Source: Microbacterium sp. SA39 (GTDB lineage: Bacteria; Actinomycetota; Actinomycetes; Actinomycetales; Microbacteriaceae). Taken from it: a stretch of DNA of 64,000 bases. The notes beneath the pieces were generated by a model. That model ran no database searches. It saw nothing but the letters and a program-made list of their open reading frames with translations, and had not been told where the DNA came from. How positions within the stretch are numbered: position 1 is the stretch's first letter; each line of letters starts with the position of its first letter. This document shows positions 8,475 through 17,138 of the stretch, piece by piece. The stretch spans positions 62,001-126,000 of the forward strand of contig NZ_JXRU01000038.1 in the NCBI RefSeq assembly GCF_000967865.1. Direction: 5' to 3'. A program made the translations under genes and the position numbers.

Positions 8475-11400
8475 TCAGCTCGCGGCGGCGGCGCGGTCGC
8501 CGACCCGCTGGCCCACGACGGCAGAGACGCCGTCCTGACGCATCGAAACGCCGTACAGGGCGTCGGCGATCTCCATCGTGCGCTTCTGGTGCGTGATGAC
8601 CAGCAGCTGCGAACTCTCCCGCAGCTGTTCGAACACGCTCAGAAGGCGTCCGAGGTTGGCGTCGTCGAGCGCCGCCTCCACCTCGTCGAGGATGTAGAAC
8701 GGACTCGGGCGCGCCTTGAAGATCGCGACCAGAAGCGCGACGGCCGCGAGCGACCGCTCGCCTCCCGAGAGCAGCGACAACCGCTCGATCTTCTTGCCGA
8801 CCGGCCGCACCGAGACTTCGATCCCGGTTGTCAGCATGTTGTCGGGGTCGGTCAGAGAGATGCTCCCGACACCACCCGGGAAGAGCAGTGGGAACACCTG
8901 CCCGAAGGCTTCCTTCGTGTCTTCGAAGGCGCTGGCGAAGATCGTCTGCATCCGCTCGTCCAAGTCGCCGATGATCGTCAGCAGGTCCTGGCGAGTCTGG
9001 GTGAGATCGGCCAGCTGTTCCGTCAGGAAGGCGTGGCGTTGTTCCAGGGCCGCGAACTCCTCGAGGGCCAGCGGATTCACTCGCCCCAGCTGGGCGAGCT
9101 TTCGCTCCGACTCCGCGAGACGTCGCTGTTGGATCCGTCGGTCGTAGGGGATCGCGGTGTCGTCGACGAGTTCGCCGTCGACCGCCTCAGCCCCCGGATC
9201 GCGCGGAACGAGCTGGTCAGGCCCATATTCCGCAACGAGAATATCTTCGTCGAGAGCGAGCTCCGAAGACACTCGCTCGAGCAGGCTGTTGAGGTGCAGC
9301 TTCTTCTCGTGGATCTGGAGCTCGAGACCGTGCACGCTTTCCGTCAGACCAGCCAGACGCTCGCGCAGCGACGTCTCCTGGGTGCGCAGCGCCACGAGCT
9401 CCTCGTTCTGCGCCGACCGGGCGGCCTCCGCCTCGCCCAGCGCGATGCGCGCCTCTGTGACGGATCTGTCGAGCGAATCCAGGATGCGCGGCAGCTCCGC
9501 CGCGACACCGGATGCGGCCTCCCGCTGCGCGCGGCGGATGACGGACCTGCGGGCCGCCTCGGCTGCGGCATCCCGTTCCTGCTCACGCTGACGCTCGAGG
9601 CTCGTGACCCGCGCCTGGGCGGCGCGCACACGCTCCCGGAGCGTCTCGATCTCGAGCCGGGCGCGGACCTCGTCCTCACGCGCCGCCTCCAGCGCGTCGA
9701 GCAGGCCGTCGCGTGCGGTCGCATCGAGCACGGGTCGCGGCGCGGCGATCGCGGCCACGACCTCTTCCTTGGCGGCCTGCGCCTTGGCCTCGGCATCCGC
9801 GACCGCGGCCTGCGCCTGGGCGAGTCCCGACTCCAGCCGTTCGCACTCGGCGACAGCGGACTCGTGGCGCACGGTGATGCGGTTCACCTGCTCCGCATGA
9901 CTCGCGAGCGCTGCGTCGTGCTCGCGCAGAGCTCGCAGAGCATCCTTCGCGTGTCGTCGCGTCGTCTCGACCGTCTCGTTCGCCTCCTCGCGCGCTTCCC
10001 GCAACGAATCGACGACGATCTGGATCTCAGCGAGCCGCTCTCGGGCCGCATCGCGTTCCGCCGCCAGTTCCAGACGGGATCGCTCACCGCCGGAGCCGGT
10101 GCGCAGCGTCTGCGCGGTGACCACGTCACCGCCGATCGTGACGATGGTGGTGGTCGTGTCGCCGACGGCATCCAGGGCCGCTCGCGCGGCGCGCGCCGCC
10201 TCGAGGTCGGCCGAGATGAGCACGTGCGAGAGAACGCCGAGGATGCCGTCCGGCGCGGTGACAGTCTCGATCGCCGGGGTGACGCCCTCGACGGACGGCA
10301 GGTCGATGGCCGGGCGAAGAGCATCCGCCACCACGAAGTCGACGACACCACGTCGCTGCGCCGCGGCCTCGTCGGCCAGGGCGAAGGCATCCGCTGCCGT
10401 ATCGATGAGCACGCCCTCCGCGAGCGGACCGAGCACGGCGGCGATCGCCGCTTCGAACCCGGAGCGCACCTGCACGGCGTCGCCGACGAGACCTCGGATG
10501 CCGGGACCACCGGCCTTCACGATCTCCGCGGCACCGCTCGACAGCGCCAGCGCGCTGCTCAGCGCCGCAGCCTTCGCCGTGAGCGAGTCGACCTCGCGCT
10601 CCGCGGCGTGCAGGCGCTCGCGCAGAGCCTCACGCTCGGCCTCTGCGGTCGTCGATGCCCGCTGCGCACTGTCGTACGCGGCCGCATGCTCGGCAGCGGT
10701 CCCCTCCGGAGCCTCGGCGTCGTCGATCGCCTCGAGTGCCTCCGTCGCCTCGCGGCGTCGCTCGTTCGCCGCCTCCAGGGCGTTCTCCTGCCGGAGGACG
10801 GCTCCTCGAACGGCGGCGAGAGCGGATGCCGCGGCATCCGCCGTTCCGCGCAGCGTCGAGAGTCGCATGTCGTACGCCGAGACCAGAGCGCTCTGCTCGG
10901 CGATGTCCACATCGAGAGTGTCGAGTTCGGCCCGCGCCTGCATCACCTCGCGGCTCGCTGCCACCACAGCATCCTGCGCGTCGCCGAGTCCGGCGGAGAT
11001 CAGATCGATCTCTTCTTTCGCCTCGTCGATCGTGCTCTGCGTCACCGTCACCGCGGTGACTGCGGCATCGTCCTCCTCGGACCCTAGGAGCGCGAGGCGC
11101 TGATTCGCCAGCGTGTACAGACCGCGCATCCGCTCCTGCACCTGCTCGAGGCCGAAGGCGACGCCTCTGGCTTGATCGACGGCGACGGAGTTCTGGTTCT
11201 GCTCGAGCCGGGCGATGCTCGTGCGTACCGTCTCGGCCTGGTCGGAGAGCACGAGTCGCTCGGTGTGGCGTTCGTGCTCGGTGCGCGTGTGATCGGCGAG
11301 AGCCGTGCGGAGGGCGACGACGTCGTCGGCGAAGATCCGCGCCTTCGCGTCGCGCACCACGGCCGCGATGGTCTGCGCCTCGCGAGCGATCTCGGCCTGA

Positions 11401-12020
11401 CGGCCGAGCGGCTTGAGCTGACGTCGGATCTCGCCGGCGAGATCGCTGAGCCGCGTGAGATTCGCCTCCATAGCGTCGAGTTTGCGGAGGGTCTTCTCCT
11501 TGCGCCGGCGGTGCTTGAGGATTCCGGCTGCCTCCTCGATGAAACCGCGACGGTCCTCCGGCGATGCCTGCAGCACCGTGTCGAGCCGGCCCTGACCGAC
11601 GATGACATGCATCTCCCGGCCGAGGCCGGAGTCGCTCAGCAGTTCCTGCACATCGAGGAGCCGGCAGCTGTCGCCGTTGATCGCATACTCGCTCGAGCCG
11701 TTGCGGAAGAGCGTGCGGCTGATCGTCACCTCGGCGTACTCGATCGGAAGCGCGCCGTCGGCGTTGTCGATCGTCAGCTGCACCTCGGCACGGCCGAGCG
11801 GACCGCGCGTTGACGTGCCGGCGAAGATGACGTCCTCCATCTTGCCGCCGCGCAGCGTCTTGGCGCCCTGCTCACCCATCACCCAGGCGAGCGCGTCGAC
11901 GACGTTGGACTTCCCTGACCCGTTCGGGCCGACGATGCATGTGACTCCGGGTTCGAACACGAAACTGGTCGGCTGGGCGAACGACTTGAACCCCTTGAGC
12001 GTCAGGCTCTTCAGATGCAT
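8475..12020 (-). CDS. smc: Chromosome partition protein SMC
   Basis: Condensin ATPase that organises and helps separate chromosomes with ScpA and ScpB. At 1181 residues it is of full length. The N-terminal Walker A is GPNGSGKSNV (31-40); two long coiled-coil arms flank a hinge at about residues 490-640 (GLVGDAVQV to DVVTAQTLR). The C-terminal head has the LLSGGERSLAA signature and the Walker B FYILDEVEAALDD. The start ATG has no clear ribosome-binding site; a possible -10 (TAGCGT on the minus strand) lies at 12061-12056. scpA and scpB are not in the window. Confidence 0.97.
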   Translation of the reverse strand: MHLKSLTLKGFKSFAQPTSFVFEPGVTCIVGPNGSGKSNVVDALAWVMGEQGAKTLRGGKMEDVIFAGTSTRGPLGRAEVQLTIDNADGALPIEYAEVTISRTLFRNGSSEYAINGDSCRLLDVQELLSDSGLGREMHVIVGQGRLDTVLQASPEDRRGFIEEAAGILKHRRRKEKTLRKLDAMEANLTRLSDLAGEIRRQLKPLGRQAEIAREAQTIAAVVRDAKARIFADDVVALRTALADHTRTEHERHTERLVLSDQAETVRTSIARLEQNQNSVAVDQARGVAFGLEQVQERMRGLYTLANQRLALLGSEEDDAAVTAVTVTQSTIDEAKEEIDLISAGLGDAQDAVVAASREVMQARAELDTLDVDIAEQSALVSAYDMRLSTLRGTADAAASALAAVRGAVLRQENALEAANERRREATEALEAIDDAEAPEGTAAEHAAAYDSAQRASTTAEAEREALRERLHAAEREVDSLTAKAAALSSALALSSGAAEIVKAGGPGIRGLVGDAVQVRSGFEAAIAAVLGPLAEGVLIDTAADAFALADEAAAQRRGVVDFVVADALRPAIDLPSVEGVTPAIETVTAPDGILGVLSHVLISADLEAARAARAALDAVGDTTTTIVTIGGDVVTAQTLRTGSGGERSRLELAAERDAARERLAEIQIVVDSLREAREEANETVETTRRHAKDALRALREHDAALASHAEQVNRITVRHESAVAECERLESGLAQAQAAVADAEAKAQAAKEEVVAAIAAPRPVLDATARDGLLDALEAAREDEVRARLEIETLRERVRAAQARVTSLERQREQERDAAAEAARRSVIRRAQREAASGVAAELPRILDSLDRSVTEARIALGEAEAARSAQNEELVALRTQETSLRERLAGLTESVHGLELQIHEKKLHLNSLLERVSSELALDEDILVAEYGPDQLVPRDPGAEAVDGELVDDTAIPYDRRIQQRRLAESERKLAQLGRVNPLALEEFAALEQRHAFLTEQLADLTQTRQDLLTIIGDLDERMQTIFASAFEDTKEAFGQVFPLLFPGGVGSISLTDPDNMLTTGIEVSVRPVGKKIERLSLLSGGERSLAAVALLVAIFKARPSPFYILDEVEAALDDANLGRLLSVFEQLRESSQLLVITHQKRTMEIADALYGVSMRQDGVSAVVGQRVGDRAAAAS

Positions 12021-12147
12021 GCGGGCACCACTCGTCCGGGGAGAATCACGCGGCTACGCTACCGGAATCCCGCGGAACGGCCATGATCCCGCGCGGTCAA
12101 GGGCTGAACCCGTGCCTCACGCGACACGCCGATGACCGTGAATATGC

Positions 12148-12177
12148 TTGACGTCTCCTGTGAACGTTCGCTACCGT
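12148..12177 (+). promoter_or_regulatory. Candidate housekeeping promoter of the acetyltransferase operon
   Basis: TTGACG (12148-12153) and TACCGT (12172-12177) with an 18-base spacer. Transcription would begin near 12184 and give a leader of about 28 bases before the strong Shine-Dalgarno AAAGGAGG of the 37-codon ORF. Confidence 0.55.
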
Positions 12178-12211
12178 AACGTCCGGATCGCCACACGAAA
12201 GGAGGTTACCC

Positions 12212-12325
12212 ATGATGTTCACTCAGCTCAACGCTCAGGCCACAGGCCTCGCCGCGCTCGCGCACTCTGCGCCGCGCCTCGCGCCATCGGTAGCCTTCGG
12301 CGACCGTTCCAGCGTGATCGGTTAG
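12212..12325 (+). CDS. Putative 37-residue leader peptide upstream of the acetyltransferases
   Basis: A short ORF beginning ATG ATG and ending in TAG at 12323-12325. It is preceded by AAAGGAGG, the strongest ribosome-binding site in the window, six bases before the ATG. The peptide begins MMFTQLNAQATGLAALAHS and has no membrane segment or lipobox. It sits directly behind a good promoter and 222 bases before the next gene, in GC-rich sequence with several hairpins. This is the layout of a regulatory uORF, though it could encode a functional small protein. It is too short for standard gene calling. Confidence 0.5.
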   Translation: MMFTQLNAQATGLAALAHSAPRLAPSVAFGDRSSVIG

Positions 12326-12547
12326 CACCGCTTCCGAGAATCCGGGCCCGTACTGGGTCTTCTGTCTCGACGGTTCACCCGCGCTCCCCCTCTGATCCGA
12401 TCCCGGATCACGGATTCCCGCCACCTCGGCGCCGCGTCCTCCGCGGTCGCATTCGTGGCCCGCTTCCGCTCCCTCCCCCGACCGCATCCGCGGTCCTGCG
12501 CCGGAGCTTCCGCACCCATCTCCACCATTCATCTCGAAGGAATCATC
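12326..12547 (+). other. Hairpin-rich spacer between the leader ORF and the 93-residue gene
   Basis: I see no convincing gene on either strand. Short inverted repeats include GATCCG-ATC-CGGATC around 12385-12410 and ACCGC-ATCC-GCGGT near 12481-12494. A run CATCTCGAAGGAATC leads into the next GTG start. Such paired hairpins after a short translated ORF could form attenuator structures. Confidence 0.4.
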
Positions 12548-12829
12548 GTGAACACCACGCTGCATCGCGGCATCGCCCACCCGCCCGATATCGAGGACCA
12601 GCAGGTCCTCCACATCCCCCGCCCTGACGAACTGCGCAGGCTCCGTCTCGCCGATCGTCTCTCTCTCCGGATCGGCCTCTGGCTGTTCCAGAGAGCGCAG
12701 CGTCCTCGGCGCGAACGCCGGAACCTGTACATCGCTCCCGCTGAACCGCTGCTGCTCGGGGAGCGCCACCGCTCCCCGGCGGAATCGTACGCTCTGCTGA
12801 CGTACGACCTGCAGCGCAGCATGCGCTGA
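12548..12829 (+). CDS. Small basic hypothetical protein
   Basis: Predicted 93 residues from a GTG at 12548 with GAAGGA seven bases upstream. The middle is strongly basic with an amphipathic stretch (LADRLSLRIGLWLFQRAQRPRRERR), and the sequence ends YDLQRSMR. No family recognised. The stop is 14 bases before the apparent ATG of the next acetyltransferase gene, so it is almost certainly in the same operon. Base composition matches the neighbours. Confidence 0.65.
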   Translation: MNTTLHRGIAHPPDIEDQQVLHIPRPDELRRLRLADRLSLRIGLWLFQRAQRPRRERRNLYIAPAEPLLLGERHRSPAESYALLTYDLQRSMR

Positions 12830-12887
12830 ACGGAGATCTCATCATGACGACCATCCCGCTCACCGCAGGCGCTACCCGCATCCGTTC

Positions 12888-13934
12888 GTGCTCCCCGCGC
12901 GGGCGGATGCAGCGGACGCGGGCGAGTTCCGAGAGCTCGCCCGCGTCCGCAATCTCGTCTATCAACAGATCACCGGCCGCAACGAAGACGACCTCACGCC
13001 GGGGGCCCTGCTCCCGGTGCTGCGGTCGCGTCCCGATCGCACGACGGTCGTCTGGGCTGTGCGCCTCGGCGACGAGATCATCGGTCGCGCGATCGTGAAC
13101 ATCCCGCAGGAGGAGGGCTCGCGCGTCGCCATCGTCTCGATCGAGCTGCGCCGCGAGGTGTGGGGACGCGGCATCGGGAGCGCCGTGCTCCCCCACCTCG
13201 AGGCCGTCGCACGGCAGCACGGACGCTCGGTCCTTCAGGAGTGGCTCGAGCAGCCGCAGAGCGACGGGCCACGTATCGAGGCGCCGACAGGATTCGGCAG
13301 CGTTCCGCGTGATCACGTCGCGCGCTTCCTGCTGCGGCACGGGTTCGCTCTCGAACAGGTCTACCGCGTGAGTCATCTCGAGCTGACGCCCCACACACGG
13401 GCGCGCGCGGAAGAGCTGCTCGCGGAGGCGCGCACCGCATCGGGCGAGTACCGCATCGTGCAGTGGATGCTGCCGACCCCCGTGGAGCGTGCCCCGGGCT
13501 ACGCCTGGATGAAGTCCCGCATGTCCACCGATGCACCCGCTGCGGGGCTCGAGACCGACGAGGAGAAATGGGACGTCGCGCGCCTGACCGAGAGCGAGCA
13601 GCGCCTGGCCGAGATGGGCCGGACGATGCTCGTGACGGCTGCCGAGCACATCGCCACGGGAGACCTGTGCGCGTTCTCGGAGCTGGCGATCGGTGCGGAC
13701 CCGGAAGATGTCACGCATCAGGAGGACACCCTCGTGCTGCGGGAGCATCGCGGTCATCGACTGGGCCAACTGGTGAAGTGCGCTGCCCTACTCGCGTGGC
13801 CGGAGATCGCGCCCCGATCGCCGAGCGTGATCACCTACAACGCCGAGGAGAACCGGCCGATGCTCTCCATCAACGAGGCCATGGGCTTCACCCCCACCGC
13901 GTACGAAGGCGCATGGAAGAAAGAACTGTCATGA
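12888..13934 (+). CDS. Double GNAT acetyltransferase, first tandem copy; N-terminus probably frameshifted
   Basis: About 348 residues with two GNAT (acetyl-CoA N-acyltransferase) domains. The C-terminal one has the clear acetyl-CoA loop VLREHRGHRLGQLVKC and the family ending YNAEENRPMLSINEAMGF; the N-terminal one has RREVWGRGIG. The frame opens at a GTG (12888) with no ribosome-binding site. An ATG at 12844 has GGAG eight bases upstream but is in another frame and reads MTTIPLTAGAT. Adding one C to CCC at 12875-12877 joins the frames into MTTIPLTAGATPHPFVLPAR, which aligns with the downstream paralogue. The real gene is therefore probably 12844-13934. Substrate unknown. Confidence 0.8.
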   Translation: MLPARADAADAGEFRELARVRNLVYQQITGRNEDDLTPGALLPVLRSRPDRTTVVWAVRLGDEIIGRAIVNIPQEEGSRVAIVSIELRREVWGRGIGSAVLPHLEAVARQHGRSVLQEWLEQPQSDGPRIEAPTGFGSVPRDHVARFLLRHGFALEQVYRVSHLELTPHTRARAEELLAEARTASGEYRIVQWMLPTPVERAPGYAWMKSRMSTDAPAAGLETDEEKWDVARLTESEQRLAEMGRTMLVTAAEHIATGDLCAFSELAIGADPEDVTHQEDTLVLREHRGHRLGQLVKCAALLAWPEIAPRSPSVITYNAEENRPMLSINEAMGFTPTAYEGAWKKELS

Positions 13935-15010
13935 ACACACTCACCCTGACGATCAGCCCGCTCGTCGTCCCGCGTTCGCTGGACGACGCCGACGCCGCCG
14001 AGTTCCTGGCCTACGGCGAACTCAACCGGCGCATCTGCGACGAGGCCGTCGGACTGCCCGACCTCGCGCCGGATGCCGCGCAGATGCTGCCCGCGTGGCA
14101 CGACAACACCGACACGCTGCAGACCGGATTCGTCGCTCGCGCCGAGGGAGAGATCGTCGGCATGGTCACCGTGTCGTTCGCGCAGGAGGCCGAGGCGCAC
14201 GCCGCAGAGATCGACCTGCTGGTCCCCGCCGAGCACTGGGGGCACGGGGTCGAGGACGCGCTGCTCGCACGAGCGGAAGACGAAGCGCGCTCGCACGGGC
14301 GCAGCGTTCTGCAGGTCTGGTCATTGCACCGCCCCGAGGAGACCGATCGGATGCTCGTTCCCCGCACCGGCTGGGGACGCATCCCGGCGATCGGCCTGAC
14401 CGACCTTCTCGAGGCGCACGGTTTCACTCTGGAGCAGGTCGAGCGCAACAGCGAGTTCGATCTGCAGGCCGATGCCGGGCCGCTGCGTCGTGCCTTGACG
14501 GACGCGCAGTCCGTCGCCGGCGAGGACTATCGGATCGTCGAATGGATGCTGCCCACGCCACCCGAGCTTCGCAACGGCTTCGCGCGGGTGCTGGCCCGGC
14601 TGTCGACGGATGCCCCGAGCGGCGAGATGGACTTCGTCGCAGAGGAGTGGGATGCCGAGCGCGTCGTCCGGCGCGAGGCGCAGCTCACCGGTGCGGGTCA
14701 GGCGGTCTCGGTCGTCGCGGTCGAGCACGTGCCGAGCGGTGAGCTGGTCGCGTACAACGAACTGCTCATCTCGGCCGATCGTTCCAGCGTCACCCACCAG
14801 TTCGGGACCCTGGTCTCGAAGGAGCACCGCGGACACCGGCTGGGCATGATCGTGAAGTGCGCGAATCTGCTCCGCTGGCGGGAGCTGATGCCCTCGTCGC
14901 CGGTCGTCTCCACGTTCAACGCAGAGGAGAACCGGCCGATGCTGAGCATCAACGAGGCGATCGGATTCGTGCCGGTGTCGTACGCCGGTGCGTGGCAGAA
15001 GAAGATCTGA
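13931..15010 (+). CDS. Double GNAT acetyltransferase, second tandem copy
   Basis: Predicted 359 residues, paralogue of the preceding gene along its whole length: both share the YRIVEWMLPTP-type linker, the LVSKEHRGHRLGMIVKC acetyl-CoA loop and the NAEENRPMLSINEA end. The N-terminal GNAT domain (about 1-170) carries PAEHWGHGVEDALL and is more divergent. The start overlaps the previous stop (ATGA), so the pair is translationally coupled. Double-GNAT proteins of this type resemble mycothiol synthase-like and antibiotic or peptide acetyltransferases in architecture; the substrate is not evident. Confidence 0.88.
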   Translation: MNTLTLTISPLVVPRSLDDADAAEFLAYGELNRRICDEAVGLPDLAPDAAQMLPAWHDNTDTLQTGFVARAEGEIVGMVTVSFAQEAEAHAAEIDLLVPAEHWGHGVEDALLARAEDEARSHGRSVLQVWSLHRPEETDRMLVPRTGWGRIPAIGLTDLLEAHGFTLEQVERNSEFDLQADAGPLRRALTDAQSVAGEDYRIVEWMLPTPPELRNGFARVLARLSTDAPSGEMDFVAEEWDAERVVRREAQLTGAGQAVSVVAVEHVPSGELVAYNELLISADRSSVTHQFGTLVSKEHRGHRLGMIVKCANLLRWRELMPSSPVVSTFNAEENRPMLSINEAIGFVPVSYAGAWQKKI

Positions 15011-15113
15011 CTCGCGGATGCAGGTCCGATGTCATTCTTCGGGATGACGTCGGTCCCGCATCCTCATCCGTCCGGGCGACGACGGTGGCGCAGCGGACGA
15101 CGACGCTGGAAGC

Positions 15114-15809
15114 ATGAACATTCCCGTGATCGAAGCTCGCGCTCTCACCAAGAACTTCGGCTCCACCCCTGCCCTCGCCGGCGTCGACCTCGCCATCCAT
15201 CGTGGCGAGTCCGTCGCCATCATGGGAGCCTCGGGGTCGGGCAAGACGACGCTGCTGCACGTGCTGGCCGGCATCATCTCACCGGATGCCGGCGCCGTCA
15301 CCTTCCGTCCCGCGGAGGCGGCACCGGTCGAGATCACCGCTCTGAGCGAATCGGCTCGCTCCCGCCTACGCCGCGAACGCTTCGGATTCGTGTTCCAGCA
15401 GGGCCTGCTGATCCCGGAGCTGACCGCGGTGGAGAACGTCGCGCTCGCCGCGATGATCAACGGCATCCGACGCCAGGATGCCGTGCAGCACGCCGCCGCA
15501 TGGCTGGCGTCGCTCGGCCTCGCCGGCATGGAGAACCGACGCATCGGCGAGCTCTCCGGCGGTCAGGCGCAACGCGTCGCGATCGCGCGTGCTCAGGTGA
15601 CCGGCGCGGAACTCGTGTTCGCGGATGAGCCGACCGGCGCGCTCGACTCCCACACCTCGGCCGAGGTGATGGATGCGCTCCTCTGGTCGACGACCGGCCA
15701 GGGCCGGACGCTGGTCGTGGTCACGCACGATCCGGAGGTGGCCGCGCGCTGCACTCGGACGGTCGCCGTGCGCGACGGACGCATCGTCACCACGGCGGTC
15801 GCAGCATGA
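15114..15809 (+). CDS. ABC transporter ATP-binding protein, MacB/LolD type
   Basis: Predicted 231 residues with a full ATPase: Walker A GASGSGKTT near residue 38, Q-loop FVFQQG, signature LSGGQAQRVAIARA, Walker B ELVFADEPTGALD, and H-loop VTHD. The LSGGQ and DEPTGALDS patterns are those of the MacB/LolD/FtsE group that power mechanotransmission rather than substrate pumping. Stop and start overlap (ATGA) with the permease gene. Substrate unknown; bacitracin- and lantibiotic-type exporters share this layout. Confidence 0.93.
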   Translation: MNIPVIEARALTKNFGSTPALAGVDLAIHRGESVAIMGASGSGKTTLLHVLAGIISPDAGAVTFRPAEAAPVEITALSESARSRLRRERFGFVFQQGLLIPELTAVENVALAAMINGIRRQDAVQHAAAWLASLGLAGMENRRIGELSGGQAQRVAIARAQVTGAELVFADEPTGALDSHTSAEVMDALLWSTTGQGRTLVVVTHDPEVAARCTRTVAVRDGRIVTTAVAA

Positions 15810-17128
15810 ACGCGAACGTCCTCGCGCTGCTTCTCAGCCCCGCTCCCGGCCAGAACAGCGTCCTCGCGCTGCCGATCGTGGCCTTCGGCGTCGTCACGAC
15901 CCTCGTGCTCACCGTCATCGGCGGAGCGCAGTCGTTCTGGGGATGGACCGACCCGGAAGCTCCGATCTACCAGGCGCTCGCGGCGATCGCCCTGGTGCTG
16001 CTCGTGGTCCCGCTGATGTCTCTCGGCGGCGCCGCCGCACGCCTCTCCGCCCGTCGTCGGGACGAACGGCTCTCCACTCTCCGACTGCTGGGCGTCTCCC
16101 CCGCGGGCGTCACCGTAGCGACAGTCGCGGAATCGGTGCTCGTCGCCGGCGCAGGCGCGCTGGCCGGCGTGCTCGGACACGTGGCGCTCAGCCCGCTGAT
16201 CGGCCTCATCCCGTTCCGCGGCGATCCGCTCGGATTCGCCGCCGTCGTGCTGTCGCCGCTGAACATCCTCGCGGTGGTGGGAGGCGTGCTCCTTCTCGCC
16301 GCGGCCAGCGCGATCGTCGGTCTCCGACGCGTCGTGATCTCACCCCTCGGGGTTCGCACCCGCACGGCGGTGGCGAGCGTGCACTGGATCCGCGTCGTCA
16401 TCGCTGTCGGCGTCATCGCGATCGCGTTCGTGCTCATCAAGGTCTTCCCCTCGGTGGGTGACCTCGTCACGACGATCGCGGTGCTCGCCGGGTTGTTCGG
16501 CGCAGTCCTTGCCATCCTCAACGTCATCGGCCCGTGGGTGCTCAAAGTGTCGGCATCGCGTCAGCTGCGCCGGGCCGAGAAGCCCGAGCGTCTGCTCGCT
16601 GCCCGCCTCGTGCTCGATTCGCCCAAGGGCGCGTGGCGCCAGGTCGGCGGCATCGCGATGGCCAGCTTCATGGCGGTCTTCGCCGGAACCGGAGTGGCGC
16701 TTCTGAACGTGATGAGCTCGGAGGATGCCGCCGCAGCCGACATCGCCCTGGCGAACGACATCCGCACCGGGCTCTTCATCACCCTCATCGGCTCGTTCCT
16801 CATGGTGGCGGCATCCGTCGGTGTGAATCAGGCATCCGACGTGCTCGACCAGCGCGAGCTGCATCGCAGCCTCCACCATCTGGGCGTGCCTCTGGAAACC
16901 GTCAACCTGGCGAGGCGACGTGCGATCATGTCGCCCCTGCTCGTCACCGCACTCGGATCCGCGCTGTGCGCCGGCATCCTGGCGTTCCCGCTCGTCGGGA
17001 TCGCGCTGATCACCGCGCCCCTGTCGCTGCTGACGATCGCCACGGTCGTCGCGGTCGGTATCGGGGTGGTCTGGGCGAGCACGTGGGCGACCCGCCCGCT
17101 CCTCGCCGGGTCCTTCCGGACGGCGTGA
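15806..17128 (+). CDS. FtsX-like ABC transporter permease
   Basis: Predicted 440-residue membrane protein with about eight to ten hydrophobic helices in two FtsX-type blocks (around 80-220 and 270-430). LSARRRDERLSTLRLLGVSPAGV carries the typical FtsX coupling element. It is short compared with MacB and has no large periplasmic domain. It partners the ATPase encoded immediately upstream (ATGA overlap). The stop is 10 bases from the convergent mutM stop. I see no two-component system beside it, although such exporters often have one. Confidence 0.88.
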   Translation: MNANVLALLLSPAPGQNSVLALPIVAFGVVTTLVLTVIGGAQSFWGWTDPEAPIYQALAAIALVLLVVPLMSLGGAAARLSARRRDERLSTLRLLGVSPAGVTVATVAESVLVAGAGALAGVLGHVALSPLIGLIPFRGDPLGFAAVVLSPLNILAVVGGVLLLAAASAIVGLRRVVISPLGVRTRTAVASVHWIRVVIAVGVIAIAFVLIKVFPSVGDLVTTIAVLAGLFGAVLAILNVIGPWVLKVSASRQLRRAEKPERLLAARLVLDSPKGAWRQVGGIAMASFMAVFAGTGVALLNVMSSEDAAAADIALANDIRTGLFITLIGSFLMVAASVGVNQASDVLDQRELHRSLHHLGVPLETVNLARRRAIMSPLLVTALGSALCAGILAFPLVGIALITAPLSLLTIATVVAVGIGVVWASTWATRPLLAGSFRTA

Positions 17129-17138
17129 GGTCGTGTCG

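Noticed and set aside
8589..11087. Long plus-strand ORF (832 codons) antisense to smc
   Set aside because: Arg/Leu/Gly-rich shadow of the smc coiled-coil codons, without start signals or domains.
12206..12769. Minus-strand ORF (187 codons) over the leader and small-protein region
   Set aside because: No start signals; the plus strand has a promoter, strong ribosome-binding sites and operon spacing.
15011..15113. Operator for a two-component system upstream of the ABC exporter (GTCAT...ATGAC)
   Set aside because: The inverted repeat is only five bases and no regulator genes are adjacent; too weak to list.
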